A stretch of 64,000 bases of DNA from Hyphomicrobium nitrativorans NL23 (GCF_000503895.1 NC_022997.1:702501-766500); one strand, 5' to 3'. Positions 8,766 through 17,730 are shown, counted from the first letter of the stretch. The notes: generated by a model from the letters alone, not told the origin. Numbers and translations: made by a program.

Positions 8766-10034
8766 ATGGCGGTTGGCCCGCGCATGAAATCCGTGATCCG
8801 TGTGAAGGCCGGCCTGGTTCTCGCCGCCGCCGCCATCCTGACGGGATGGCTGGCGGTGGCGCTGCCCGTCCGCGCTGCGCCGGAAAGTCCATCGGAAGCG
8901 CCGGCCGACGCGCTTGTGACCAAGATCGTCTATTTGAGCAAGCGCTATCCGGAGCCGCCGCCTCTCTCGCTGCTTGAGAAAATCCTGGACGACGAAGGCG
9001 TGCAGGGGGCGCGGCTGGCGATCAACGAGATCAACCACACCGGCCGCTTCCTGAAGCAGCATTTCGAAATCGTCGAGGTGGTGGCCAAGCGGGACGAGGA
9101 TGTCCTCAATCTCGTGAGGCCGATCCTCGCCGAGGGGCCTGCACTTATCCTGGCGGATCTCGGACCTGCCGATCTCCTGGCGCTGTCCGATCTGCCGGAA
9201 GCCAAGACATCGGTTATTTTCAATACGCGCAGCAGCCGAGACGAGCTACGTCAGCAGGACTGCCGCGCGAACATCTTCCACCTGATGCCGAACTGGGCGA
9301 TGCGCGCGGATGCGCTCGCTCAGTATCTGGTCTGGAAGAAGTGGCGGCGCTGGTTCGTCGTGTACGGCACGACACCGCCCGATCTCGAATATCTCGAAGC
9401 CATACGCCGTGCGGCAAAGAAGTTCGGGGCCAAGATCGTGGATGAGCGGGTGTACGAGTTCGACGCCGGATCGCGGCGCACCGATAGTGGGCATCAGCAG
9501 ATTCAAACGCAGATGCCGCTCTTGACGCAGGGAGCGTCGGATCATGACGTCGTGTTCGTGGCGGACGCCGGCGAGGCGTTCGGCGATTATCTCATGTTCC
9601 GCACCTACGAGCCGCGGCCCGTGGTCGGATCTCAAGGATTGCAGGCTGTTGCCTGGCATCGCGCCTACGAGCAGTATGCGGGAACGCAGCTTCAGAACCG
9701 CTTCGAGAAACTTGCGGGCCGGATCATGACGGAGCGCGATTATACGGCTTGGCTCGGTGCGCGTGTCATCGGGGAGGTCGTGACGCGTACGGGCAAGAAC
9801 GCGGCCGAAGACGTTCGCGCCAGAATTCTCGAAAGCGATTTCGAAGTGGCCGGTTTCAAGGGCATCGGTCAGTCGTTCCGTACGTGGGACCATCAGATGC
9901 GCCAGCCGATGCTGATTTCGGGTCCGCGTGCGCTGGTCTCGATCTCGCCGCAGGAGGGGTTCCTGCACGAAAGGTTTCTGACCGATACGCTTGGTTTCGA
10001 TCAGCCCGAAACGCAGTGCAAGTTCGAACAATAA
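8766..10034 (+). CDS. PQQ-dehydrogenase-associated ABC-type substrate-binding protein
   Basis: A 422-residue protein with an N-terminal export signal (hydrophobic VLAAAAILTGWLAVALPV, cleavage near ARAA). The rest resembles branched-chain-amino-acid-type binding proteins and in particular the family found with PQQ alcohol dehydrogenases (YLSKRYPEPPPLSLLE, GARLAINEIN, LIFADLGP-like strand). No permease or ATPase gene is nearby, so it probably does not serve classical uptake; the ligand is unknown. ATG 8766 is one base after the cytochrome stop, with GAAGGA upstream; ATG 8784 is an alternative. Gene order cytochrome, binding protein, beta-propeller is the usual one for this module. Confidence 0.85.
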   Translation: MAVGPRMKSVIRVKAGLVLAAAAILTGWLAVALPVRAAPESPSEAPADALVTKIVYLSKRYPEPPPLSLLEKILDDEGVQGARLAINEINHTGRFLKQHFEIVEVVAKRDEDVLNLVRPILAEGPALILADLGPADLLALSDLPEAKTSVIFNTRSSRDELRQQDCRANIFHLMPNWAMRADALAQYLVWKKWRRWFVVYGTTPPDLEYLEAIRRAAKKFGAKIVDERVYEFDAGSRRTDSGHQQIQTQMPLLTQGASDHDVVFVADAGEAFGDYLMFRTYEPRPVVGSQGLQAVAWHRAYEQYAGTQLQNRFEKLAGRIMTERDYTAWLGARVIGEVVTRTGKNAAEDVRARILESDFEVAGFKGIGQSFRTWDHQMRQPMLISGPRALVSISPQEGFLHERFLTDTLGFDQPETQCKFEQ

Positions 10035-10046
10035 AAAACGACAAGG

Positions 10047-10073
10047 GGCGCCGGGCCTTTTGGCCCGAGCGCC
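10047..10073 (+). other. Intercistronic stem-loop
   Basis: GGCGC-CGGGCC, a TTTT loop, then GGCCCG-A-GCGCC forms an 11-bp stem with one bulge between two co-oriented genes. No T-run follows, so it is more likely to stabilise or partition the transcript than to end it. Confidence 0.55.
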
Positions 10074-10098
10074 TCGATCATCCTAGGAGAGGACACAC

Positions 10099-11073
10099 AT
10101 GACGCGTACCGTGGTCGCCGCGGCACTTGCCGTTGCTCTTGTCTCGTCTTCCATTCCGACGGCGAGAGCCGAGACCATCTTCGTTTCCAACGAGCGGGAT
10201 AACACCGTCACGGTTCTGGACGGCAAGTCCTACGAGATCATCAAGGTGATCGAGACCGGCGCCAGGCCGCGCGGCATGGTGTTTACCCCCGATTACAAGA
10301 AGCTGCTCGTGTGTGCGGGCGACGACAACCGGCTCGACGTGATCGACACCGAGACGCTGGAAGTGGTGCGTCATCTCGATTCCGGGCCCGACCCGGAGCT
10401 GCTCGACGTCGATCCCCAGGGCGAGCGCGTCTACATCGCCAATGAGGACGAGGGCTATGTGACCGTCATGGAGATCGAGAGCGGGAAGGTGCTCGCCGAG
10501 ATCCCCGTGGGTGTGGAGCCGGAAGGCATGGCCGTCTCGCCCGATAACAAGTTCACCGTCGCCACCTCGGAAACCACGAGCATGGCGCATTTTATCGACA
10601 ACGAGACGCTTGAAGTGACGGCCAACGTGCTGGTCGATACGCGCCCGCGGGTCGCCAAGTTCGAGCCGAACGGAAAGCTCGTGTGGGTGACGGCCGAGAT
10701 CGGCGGGACGGTTGCTGTGATCGATCCCGAGACGCACAAGATCGTGCAGAAATTCGGCTTCGACATTCCGGGTGTGCGGCGCGAGCTGATCCAGCCCGTG
10801 GGCGTGCGGTTCTCGGACGACGGCAAGCGCGCGTTCGTCGCGCTGGGGCCGGCGAACCGCGTGGCGGTGGTGGATGTCGCGAGCTACAAGGCCATCGATT
10901 ACATTCTCGTGGGGCAACGTCCGTGGCATCTGGCGATGAACTCGGATCGCACAAAGCTCTATGTCGCCAACGGTCTCACCAACGACATGACGATTGTCGA
11001 CGTCGCGACGTTGAAGCCTGAAAAGTCGGTTCCGGTCGGCCGCCTTCCGTGGGGCGTGCTGGTGAAGCCGTAA
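10099..11073 (+). CDS. PQQ-catabolism-associated YVTN beta-propeller protein
   Basis: The 324-residue precursor has a signal peptide (cleavage after TARA, about residue 24). The mature part is a run of about seven repeats built around (V/I)(F/Y)VSNERDNTVTVLD, VCAGDDNRLDVIDT, YIANEDEGYVTVME and LYVANGLTNDMTIVD, the YVTN propeller type found with PQQ dehydrogenases. Its biochemical role is not established. An AGGAGAGGA ribosome site precedes the ATG. It is the last gene of the methanol module; the next gene is convergent. Confidence 0.9.
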   Translation: MTRTVVAAALAVALVSSSIPTARAETIFVSNERDNTVTVLDGKSYEIIKVIETGARPRGMVFTPDYKKLLVCAGDDNRLDVIDTETLEVVRHLDSGPDPELLDVDPQGERVYIANEDEGYVTVMEIESGKVLAEIPVGVEPEGMAVSPDNKFTVATSETTSMAHFIDNETLEVTANVLVDTRPRVAKFEPNGKLVWVTAEIGGTVAVIDPETHKIVQKFGFDIPGVRRELIQPVGVRFSDDGKRAFVALGPANRVAVVDVASYKAIDYILVGQRPWHLAMNSDRTKLYVANGLTNDMTIVDVATLKPEKSVPVGRLPWGVLVKP

Positions 11074-11140
11074 AGGCCGGTGCTGCACGCCTGCATCGGT
11101 GCGATAGAGAACGATGGGGTGTCCCTCGAAGAGGGGCACC

Positions 11141-12958
11141 TCAATGCGTTTTGCCCGAGGGCCGGAGCGGGGCGAACGCGGCGCGGGGGCGATGCTGGGT
11201 TTTTTCCCAGCGGTAGGGCGAGGTAGCGAGCTGCAACAACGCCCGGTAAGCCGCGAGCGAGATCAGCAGCCAGTAGGCCGGCATGAGGAGCGCCCAGGCT
11301 GCAAGCCGCTGACGTCCGCGGCCGCGCATCGCGACGATCCCGAGTACAACGCCGGATACATATCCGAGCACGAGATTGGCGACGGTGACGATCTTGATGA
11401 TGCGAGAGAGCACGTCGTCGCCAAGAACGTCGAAAGGGCCGTACGCCGCATCGGCGGCAATGGCGACGTAGAGCCAGGGATGGACGAGGGCCGAAAGAAC
11501 CATTCCGCCCATTAACACCTGCAGGCCCGCGAATTGCCGCCAACCGAGATCGCGGAGGGTGCGCCAGGGATTGCGCATGTGGACCAGATAGGTCTGCATC
11601 CATCCCTTGAGCCAGCGCGTGCGCTGTTTGAGCCAGCTCTTAAAGTTTGCGGGGGCTTCCTCCCATGTCGTTGAGGGAACGACGCCGACTGACCAGCCGT
11701 TGCGCGCGAGGCGAATGCCAAGGTCGGCGTCTTCCGTGACGTTGAACGGATCCCACGCGCCGACGTCTTCGAGAGCGGAGCGGGTGAAGTGGTTCGAGGT
11801 GCCGCCGAGAGGGACCGGCAGCTTCAGGGCTTCGAGGGTCGGGAGCATGCAATCGAACAGCACCGTGTATTCGATTGCGTACTGGCGCGTGAGCCAGGTT
11901 TCGTCTGCGTTGAGGACGTTCAGGCGTGCCTGCACGCAACCGAGGTCCGGGTTGGCCGTGAGGGCTGCGACGGCGCGGCGGAGCTGGTCGGGCTCGGGAA
12001 GATCCTCCGCATCGTAGATGACGACAAGATCGCCGGTCGTTCGCGGCAGGACGTAGTTGAGGGCGCGTGGCTTCGTTTGCGGCAAGCCCTCCGGCACGAT
12101 CACGACCGTTATGTGTGGTGGCAGGATTTCGGCTTCGATGGCCTTGCGGGTGGCCTGGTCGGTTTCCTCAAGCGCGAGGAAGATCTCCAGGCGATCTATC
12201 GGATAGTCGAGACCGTCGAGTGCCGCCAGCAGGTCCCGGACGATGTCCGCTTCGTCGTGGAGGGGGACGAGAACAGAATAGCGCGGAAGCGAGAGGGGTG
12301 ACGGCGCGCGCGGGGAACCATCGGCCGGGTGCGCAGTTGCCGCGAGGGATTTCCAGAGCGCCGATGTTCTGAGGAGCACGATGCAGCAGAATGGCAGAGC
12401 GAGTGTTGTCGCGAGGATGAACGCGGCCCGATGGGGCGCGAGGACGGCAACCGTTGCGAAGATCGGAATGATGAAAATGAGTGCCGCCTTTTGCCAGGCC
12501 CACAGGGGCTCGGCGGCGGAAAGATCGGGCCGGCGGCGGCGGAGACCGCTGACCGCGAGATCGAGATCGCGCTCTCTCTGGGATGTATTGTCGGGGTAGG
12601 TCGGCGCGGTGAGTGGGTCGCGCCGATTGTGGATGCGCGCGGCGGCAGGAAAAAGGTGAGAGGATAGCGAGGCGCGCGCTCGTTGCAGTGGCAAGCCCGA
12701 GCGTGCGCGTTCAGGGCTCGCGTGGCCTTCGCGTCGCTGAGGCACGTCCGAACTTCCCCCCGCAGTGTCGTTTCTGGTGCGCGCCTTGGTTTTGTCGTGC
12801 GTTGCAAGCTTGTGTGAGCGCGCTGTTTTTTGTTCTTCGATCCTCGTTTTTGTCTCGATCCGTGGACGTGAGCGGTGCGGCCGGCGATGACGGCGGGTCC
12901 CCGATCCGCTCGCGTTCGCCGCGATTTTGGCATAATGGTTTCGGTCTTGACCAGACAT
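11141..12958 (-). CDS. Membrane family 2 glycosyltransferase (BcsA-like processive type)
   Basis: The core has the processive GT2 motifs: YSVLVPLHDEADIV, the DAED (DxD) motif, TEDADLG and QRTRWLKGW (QxxRW). Two hydrophobic helices precede the catalytic domain (ALIFIIPIFATVAV and the next) and several follow it, so it sits in the inner membrane and probably makes or exports a polysaccharide or glycolipid. The start is uncertain. ATG 12958 gives about 605 residues, but the first 150 are basic and low in complexity and may not be translated; a later GTG or TTG could be used. The next gene is divergent, with only 31 bp between the chosen starts. Confidence 0.8.
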   Translation of the reverse strand: MSGQDRNHYAKIAANASGSGTRRHRRPHRSRPRIETKTRIEEQKTARSHKLATHDKTKARTRNDTAGGSSDVPQRREGHASPERARSGLPLQRARASLSSHLFPAAARIHNRRDPLTAPTYPDNTSQRERDLDLAVSGLRRRRPDLSAAEPLWAWQKAALIFIIPIFATVAVLAPHRAAFILATTLALPFCCIVLLRTSALWKSLAATAHPADGSPRAPSPLSLPRYSVLVPLHDEADIVRDLLAALDGLDYPIDRLEIFLALEETDQATRKAIEAEILPPHITVVIVPEGLPQTKPRALNYVLPRTTGDLVVIYDAEDLPEPDQLRRAVAALTANPDLGCVQARLNVLNADETWLTRQYAIEYTVLFDCMLPTLEALKLPVPLGGTSNHFTRSALEDVGAWDPFNVTEDADLGIRLARNGWSVGVVPSTTWEEAPANFKSWLKQRTRWLKGWMQTYLVHMRNPWRTLRDLGWRQFAGLQVLMGGMVLSALVHPWLYVAIAADAAYGPFDVLGDDVLSRIIKIVTVANLVLGYVSGVVLGIVAMRGRGRQRLAAWALLMPAYWLLISLAAYRALLQLATSPYRWEKTQHRPRAAFAPLRPSGKTH

Positions 12959-12989
12959 TCGAGCGATTCCGCATGAGGCGGCGCGATCC

Positions 12990-13862
12990 ATGACGTTGAA
13001 CACGCTTTTTGGCAGGTCTTCTCTCGCGATCCGGCTCGCGCTCGTGACCGTGTTGTTGTGCGCTGCGATGATGGTCGGACTTGCGGGACACGCAGGCGCG
13101 CAGAGCGCCGGATTTCAGACGGATGCTGCAACCGAAGCGGAGCAGGCTGCGGCGCCCCGGCGATTCGTGATCCGCTTCCTGACGGAGGGCGAGTTTCCGC
13201 CTTTCAACTATTACGACGACGAGGGCGTGCTCGCGGGGTTCAACGTCGACCTTGCGCGCGCCATCTGCCTCGAAGCCAATGCGGCGTGCGATATCAAGGT
13301 GCGTCCGTGGGACGAGCTGTTACCCAGTCTCGGACGGGGCGAAGCGGACGCGGTGATCGCCGCGCACGTAGTGACGGCGGCGACGCTTGCGGACGTCGAT
13401 TTCACGGATCGCTATTTCCATACGCCGGGGCGCTTTGCTGGCCGCACCGAGGATGGTGCGCACGAGGTGAGCCCGGATGGGCTGGACGGCGTGTCGATCG
13501 GTGTCGCCAAGGGGACGGCGCACGAAGCGTTCGTGCGGGCCTTTTTCCGCGACAGCAAAATCGTTCTGTTCGAGAATCCCGAGCTTGCGCGCGAGGGATT
13601 GCAGCAGAAAAGCGTCGACGTGATTTTTGACGATGCGATCAGCCTGGCCTTCTGGCTCAACGGCTCGCTTTCGCGGCAGTGCTGCGAGTTCAAGGGCGAG
13701 GCGTTTCTAGAACCCAAATATTTCGGCGATGGGATTGCGGTGGCGGTGCCGCGGAGCGACCCGCAGATCAAGGCGCTGATCAACGATGCGTTGAAGAGGG
13801 TGCGCCAGAGCGGCCGGTTCCAGGAACTCGTGGAGCGCTACTTCCCGCTCCGTATTTACTAA
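12990..13862 (+). CDS. Family 3 extracellular solute-binding protein (amino-acid type)
   Basis: A 290-residue precursor with a signal peptide (hydrophobic LALVTVLLCAAMMVGLAG, cleavage after GAQ or AGA). The mature part follows the polar amino-acid binding fold: GEFPPFNYYDDEGVLAGFNV, DVDFTDRYF, IGVAKGTAHEAF, DVIFDDAISLAFWL and a closing FQELVERYFP. No permease or ATPase gene is adjacent, so the transport partner must be elsewhere, or it acts as a sensor or enzyme-associated protein. It is divergent from the glycosyltransferase and about 100 bp upstream of plcP. Confidence 0.86.
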   Translation: MTLNTLFGRSSLAIRLALVTVLLCAAMMVGLAGHAGAQSAGFQTDAATEAEQAAAPRRFVIRFLTEGEFPPFNYYDDEGVLAGFNVDLARAICLEANAACDIKVRPWDELLPSLGRGEADAVIAAHVVTAATLADVDFTDRYFHTPGRFAGRTEDGAHEVSPDGLDGVSIGVAKGTAHEAFVRAFFRDSKIVLFENPELAREGLQQKSVDVIFDDAISLAFWLNGSLSRQCCEFKGEAFLEPKYFGDGIAVAVPRSDPQIKALINDALKRVRQSGRFQELVERYFPLRIY

Positions 13863-13883
13863 GCCGCGCGCCTCGCCTCAGCC

Positions 13884-13901
13884 TTGTCATATTCCTGAAA
13901 C
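13884..13901 (+). promoter_or_regulatory. Candidate PhoB (Pho) box upstream of plcP-agt
   Basis: TTGTCAT-ATTC-CTGAAAC fits the two-half Pho box (CTGTCAT, 4-base spacer, CTGTCAC) at 6 of 7 and 5 of 7 positions. It is 61 bp before the plcP start. Phosphate-starvation control is known for plcP in other alphaproteobacteria, which supports the reading; a good -10 is not obvious. Confidence 0.55.
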
Positions 13902-13961
13902 CGAAGCCCGTTCAAAGGAGCCTAGGATCCAGTGTGGTCCGGCCGATTGGAGGCTTCCCGC

Positions 13962-14756
13962 ATGAGCACGGAACGCTCATATCGAACGTTGTTTATCTCG
14001 GACGTTCACCTCGGTACGCGCACCAGCCAAGCCGAGATGCTTCTCGATTTTCTCAAGTACAACGACGCGGACACGATCTTCCTCGTCGGCGACATCATCG
14101 ATTTCTGGCGCATCAAGCGCGGGGCCGTCTGGCCGCAAACGCACAACGACGTGCTGCAGAAGCTGCTGCGCAAAGTGCGCAAAGGCACGCGCGTCGTCTT
14201 CATTCCCGGCAATCACGACGAGGGTATTCGCGATTACGCTGGCATGCACTTCGGCGGTATCGAGATCGAGCGGCAGGCGCTGCACGTGACGGCCGACGGA
14301 CGGCGCTTCGTCGTGCTGCACGGCGACGAATACGACGTCATCGTTCGCTACGCGCGCTGGCTCGCGCTGCTGGGAGACCGGGGATACGAGTTCGCGCTCT
14401 GGTGCAACGGGCCGTTGAATTTCATTCGACGCCGGCTGGGGCTCGGTTACTGGTCGCTTTCCGCCTACCTCAAGCATCGCGTGAAGCGGGCTGCGAATTT
14501 CATCGGGGCTTTCGAGCAGAACCTCGCCGAGGAAGCGCGGCGGCAGCATGTGGACGGTATTATCTGCGGCCATATCCATCACGCGGCGAGCCGGATGATC
14601 GAGGGCGTGCACTACATCAATACCGGGGATTGGGTGGAGAGCTGCACGGCGGTCGCCGAGACGGACACGGGCGAGATGGAGCTGATCCGCTGGCGGGAGG
14701 TCGTCGAGGCGCGCATGCCGGTGCCGACGCTCGATCCGGCTCTCAAGGCTGCCTAA
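13962..14756 (+). CDS. plcP: PlcP-type metallophosphoesterase (phospholipase C; LpxH-like fold)
   Basis: A 264-residue calcineurin-type phosphoesterase with FISDVHLGT, FLVGDIIDFW, FIPGNHDEG, VVLHGDEYD and CGHIHHA metal-binding blocks. Automatic naming would give UDP-2,3-diacylglucosamine diphosphatase. However, COG2908 proteins of this length directly paired with a glycosyltransferase are the PlcP type, which cleaves phosphatidylcholine to diacylglycerol during phosphate starvation. The stop abuts the next start, so the two are coupled. ATG 13962 follows TTGGAGG; a frame upstream adds ten residues without a site. Cytosolic or membrane-peripheral. The LpxH role is the alternative. Confidence 0.8.
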   Translation: MSTERSYRTLFISDVHLGTRTSQAEMLLDFLKYNDADTIFLVGDIIDFWRIKRGAVWPQTHNDVLQKLLRKVRKGTRVVFIPGNHDEGIRDYAGMHFGGIEIERQALHVTADGRRFVVLHGDEYDVIVRYARWLALLGDRGYEFALWCNGPLNFIRRRLGLGYWSLSAYLKHRVKRAANFIGAFEQNLAEEARRQHVDGIICGHIHHAASRMIEGVHYINTGDWVESCTAVAETDTGEMELIRWREVVEARMPVPTLDPALKAA

Positions 14757-15818
14757 ATGCGGGTTCTTCTCGCAACGGATGCATGGGTGCCGCAGATCAA
14801 CGGGGTCGTCAGAACCTATTTGAGGCTGCGCGAGGAGTTGGCGCTGATGGGGACCGAGCTCGTGGTGCTCGAACCCAGTCAGTTCCGCTGCATTCCCTGC
14901 CCGAGCTATCCTGAGATTCCGCTCGCGCTTCCGGCGCGCCGACGGTGCGCGCGGTTCATCGAAGACGCCCAAGCCGACACCATCCATATCGCGACGGAAG
15001 GGCCGGTCGGCTGGATGGTCCGGGCGTGGTGCTTGCGCCATGGGGTGCCGTTCACCACCAGCTTTCACACGCGATTTGCAGACTATGCGAGCGCGCGTTG
15101 GCCGGTGCCGCAGTCCTGGGGCTATGCGTTTCAACGCTATTTTCACGCGCCAAGCGCGGGCGTGATGGTGGCGACGCGGAGCCTCTCGGCCGATCTTTCC
15201 GAGCGCGGGTTCCAACGGCTCCGGCCCTGGACGCGTGGCGTCGACATGGATCTTTTCCGGCCGTCGCGCGAACGCCTGTTCGGTCCCGGGCCGGTGTTTC
15301 TTTATGTCGGCCGCGTGGCGGTCGAAAAGAATATCGAAGCGTTTCTCTCGCTCGATCTGCCTGGGGTGAAGGTGGTCGTCGGGGACGGGCCGCAGCTTGG
15401 GGAGCTTCGGGCGCGGTATCCATCGGTGACGTTTGCCGGTGTGCGACAGGGCGAGGATCTCGCGGCGGCTTATGCGTCGGCGGATGTCTTCGTGTTTCCC
15501 AGTCTTACGGACACGTTCGGAATGGTGCTTCTGGAGGCGATTGCCTCGGGCGTGCCGGTTGCCGCATTTCCGGCCACGGGTCCGAAGGACATTATCGTCT
15601 CGGGAGTCTCGGGTGTTCTCGGGTCCGATCTTCGAGCTGCGGCGATGGCGGCGCTCGATCTCGACCGGGACCTAGTGCGCCAAGCCGCCGAAGCGTTCAC
15701 ATGGCGGGCCGCGGCGCAACTTTTTCTCGACAACGTCGAGAGCGCGCTCGAACAGGAGTGCGATGCGCCGGTCATAGAGGGCCGCGACCTTAAGCCGGTG
15801 CGGCTTCGCGCTCAGTGA
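14757..15818 (+). CDS. agt: Family 4 glycosyltransferase, Agt-like (glycolipid synthesis)
   Basis: A 353-residue GT-B enzyme. The N-terminal domain begins VLLATDAWVPQINGVVRTY and contains FTTSFHTRFADYA. The C-terminal domain has VFLYVGRVAVEKNIEAFL and the donor-binding FPSLTDTFGMVLLEAIASGVPVAAF. It belongs to the MgtA/Agt group that transfers sugar from a nucleotide sugar to diacylglycerol. It starts immediately after the plcP stop. Together they would replace phospholipids with glycolipids when phosphate is short: PlcP makes diacylglycerol, this enzyme glycosylates it. The sugar (glucose or glucuronate) cannot be told from sequence. Confidence 0.82.
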   Translation: MRVLLATDAWVPQINGVVRTYLRLREELALMGTELVVLEPSQFRCIPCPSYPEIPLALPARRRCARFIEDAQADTIHIATEGPVGWMVRAWCLRHGVPFTTSFHTRFADYASARWPVPQSWGYAFQRYFHAPSAGVMVATRSLSADLSERGFQRLRPWTRGVDMDLFRPSRERLFGPGPVFLYVGRVAVEKNIEAFLSLDLPGVKVVVGDGPQLGELRARYPSVTFAGVRQGEDLAAAYASADVFVFPSLTDTFGMVLLEAIASGVPVAAFPATGPKDIIVSGVSGVLGSDLRAAAMAALDLDRDLVRQAAEAFTWRAAAQLFLDNVESALEQECDAPVIEGRDLKPVRLRAQ

Positions 15819-15840
15819 TTAGAACGTGATCATTGTCTTT

Positions 15841-15951
15841 TTAGTGAGACCGACGATTCACGCTTCGGACTTTCTCCGCGCTGCCGATTCACGCCGCGCC
15901 GGGTAGGCGGCGCGGCGATCGGAGCGGCTAGGGTCCGAAGCGATCATGGTC
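15841..15951. repeat. REP-like palindromic element, copy A
   Basis: GATTCACGCTTCGGAC at 15855-15870 pairs with GTCCGAAGCGATCATGG at 15933-15949. A second GATTCACGC and a nested hairpin (CGCCGCGCC / GGCGCGGCG) lie inside. Copy B at 22981-23042 has the same outer sequence. The position after agt and before another gene is typical of extragenic palindromes. Confidence 0.6.
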
Positions 15952-16093
15952 TAATTTGAGATTGGCTCTGGTCAGCGGTCCCTGAGCGACTATGCTGCGG
16001 GGCGCTCCGTGGACGGCTGCGCTTTGTGCCCAGGTGGGGATCCGGGCGGGGCAGATCAGCAATCGGCTGTGTCGCGGGAGCCAGAGGTTGCCC

Positions 16094-16672
16094 ATGTTTT
16101 TCCGTTTGCGGGTCGCTGTGTTCGCGCTCCTGGCGCTGGTCGCGGGGGATTTCTCCGGACAGGTCCGCGCGCAGTGCCGAATGAACTCGCCCGATACCGT
16201 TATCAGCGGGATCACGCTCACCGATAGCGAGAGTGCGGTGCGGGTCGTCGGCGCGGATGCCGAACTGATCGAGAACGATCACGATCTTCCGCACGCGCGC
16301 TTCGTGTCCACCAACGGGGCGGAGGAACTGGTGCTATTTGCGCCCTACGGTGCGAATCCGGACGAGTATGCCGAGGCCGAGGTGCGCGTTGCGGGGACGG
16401 AAGCGCTGACGCTTCGCGATCTGCCGATTGAGACTTTCACGACGGGACGCGGCGTTGCGCTGGGCATGACGATCAAGGAGGTCGAAGCGCTGTTCGGCCG
16501 CTGCGTGAAGTCGCGCCAGCGGAGCGGCAACGAGGTTTTCATCGAATACGAGATCAAGAACGCGGATCGCGACCCGGAGATCGGCCGTTTCAGTTTTCCG
16601 CTGTACTATGCCGAGTACGAGTTTCAGCGCGGCAAGCTCGTGCGCTTTCGGTTCGGCTTCGCGTATCCGTAA
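16094..16672 (+). CDS. Secreted protein of unknown function
   Basis: A 192-residue precursor with a signal peptide (LRVAVFALLALVAGDFSG, cleavage after VRAQ or nearby). The mature part has two cysteines (QCRMN and GRCVK) and a C-terminal region rich in Phe, Tyr and charged residues. I recognise no domain. ATG 16094 is preceded by CAGAGG; the open frame reaches back to 15992, which adds a non-signal-like extension. It is convergent with the next gene, 7 bp away. Confidence 0.6.
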   Translation: MFFRLRVAVFALLALVAGDFSGQVRAQCRMNSPDTVISGITLTDSESAVRVVGADAELIENDHDLPHARFVSTNGAEELVLFAPYGANPDEYAEAEVRVAGTEALTLRDLPIETFTTGRGVALGMTIKEVEALFGRCVKSRQRSGNEVFIEYEIKNADRDPEIGRFSFPLYYAEYEFQRGKLVRFRFGFAYP

Positions 16673-16679
16673 AGGGGGC

Positions 16680-17051
16680 TCACGCGTCCTTTTCGGCAAA
16701 GGTGATGCGGTTGCCTGCGGGATCGGTGACCGTCATTTCAAGCCCGCCCCACGGAGGACGTTCGAGGCCCGGCCGATTGTTCTTGTAGGCTTTCGCCGTG
16801 AGTTCGGCGTGGAAGGCAGCCAAGCCGGTCACCTCGACCCGGACGTGGGAGCCGGGCGTCGCGTCGCCGTGATGTTCGGAGACGTGGATTGCGATGCCGT
16901 TGCGGCTGACCTGCATGTAGAGCGGGAGATCGGGCTTGAAGCGATGGGTCCAGTCGACCATGAAGCCCAGAAAGCCCAGATAGAACTCCCGGGCCTTCGT
17001 CTCGTCGAAGCTTCTGAGGATCGGGATCGTTCTCACTGCTTGGAGGGGCAT
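16680..17051 (-). CDS. Glyoxalase/bleomycin-resistance superfamily protein
   Basis: A 123-residue single VOC (vicinal oxygen chelate) domain: IPILRSFDETKAREFYLGFLGF at the start, IAIHVSEHHGD in the middle and a closing WGGLEMTVTDPAGNRITFAE. The closing motif with its glutamate is characteristic of this family. Members include bleomycin-binding proteins, glyoxalases and dioxygenases; the substrate here is unknown. A GAGAGG ribosome site precedes the start. It lies 68 bp downstream of infA on the same strand. Confidence 0.85.
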   Translation of the reverse strand: MPLQAVRTIPILRSFDETKAREFYLGFLGFMVDWTHRFKPDLPLYMQVSRNGIAIHVSEHHGDATPGSHVRVEVTGLAAFHAELTAKAYKNNRPGLERPPWGGLEMTVTDPAGNRITFAEKDA

Positions 17052-17119
17052 CGTGCCTCTCGGAGTTGGCGGGCCCCGATCGTCACCCGCGACGAAGAGG
17101 GCCGACCGGCAAATGCCGA

Positions 17120-17401
17120 TCAGCGGGGGCGGCGCGGGCCGCCGCCAGGGCCGAACGAGGACGGCGGAGGGCCGGAGCGTGCGTCCTTGTGGCGGAAGTT
17201 GATGCGACCCTTCGTGAGGTCGTAAGGCGTCATCTCGACGGTGACTTTGTCGCCCGCCAGGATGCGGATGCGGTTTTTCTTCATGCGCCCGGACGTGTAG
17301 GCGATCACCTCATGTCCGTTGTCGAGCTTCACGCGGCAGCGGGCGTCGGGAAGCACTTCTTCCACGATGCCCTCGAACTCGAGCATTTCCTCTTTCGCCA
17401 T
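17120..17401 (-). CDS. infA: Translation initiation factor IF-1
   Basis: An OB-fold protein that binds the 30S A site during initiation. The sequence [20 protein letters not shown], followed by [20 protein letters not shown] and [15 protein letters not shown], is diagnostic. It has 93 residues, about 20 more than the Escherichia coli protein, the extra part being a Gly/Pro/Arg-rich tail seen in alphaproteobacterial IF-1. A GAGGA ribosome site precedes it. The cold-shock gene lies 122 bp upstream on the same strand. Confidence 0.97.
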   Translation of the reverse strand: MAKEEMLEFEGIVEEVLPDARCRVKLDNGHEVIAYTSGRMKKNRIRILAGDKVTVEMTPYDLTKGRINFRHKDARSGPPPSSFGPGGGPRRPR

Positions 17402-17523
17402 TCATCGTCCTCAGGTGGTCCCGGTTGCGGCCCCGTCATACGCGTGGCGGCTACGCAGGACAATGCAAAAGAAACGGGGAGCGACCATGCCGCTCCCCGA
17501 ACGCATGTCTGTCTTGCCGTGTT

Positions 17524-17730
17524 TTAGAGCGGGCGCAGGTTTACGGCTGCGATCTTGCCGTTGCGGCCACGCTCGGTTTCGAACTCAACCTTCTGGCCTT
17601 CGCGCAGTGTCTGCAGACCGGCGCGTTCCACGGCCGAAATGTGCACAAACACATCAGCCCCGCCTTCTTCCGGCTGAATAAAGCCGTATCCCTTTTGACC
17701 GTTGAACCACTTTACGGTGCCGTTCGACAT
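17524..17730 (-). CDS. Cold-shock family RNA-binding protein
   Basis: A 68-residue CspA-type OB fold with both RNA-binding motifs: KGYGFI (RNP1) and VFVHI (RNP2). It begins [13 protein letters not shown] longer frame starts at 17790, but the ATG at 17730 is the family's normal start. Such proteins melt RNA secondary structure, often at low temperature. The upstream region is AT-rich in part and could hold a structured leader. CspA paralogues are usually many, so I give no specific symbol. Confidence 0.95.
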   Translation of the reverse strand: MSNGTVKWFNGQKGYGFIQPEEGGADVFVHISAVERAGLQTLREGQKVEFETERGRNGKIAAVNLRPL

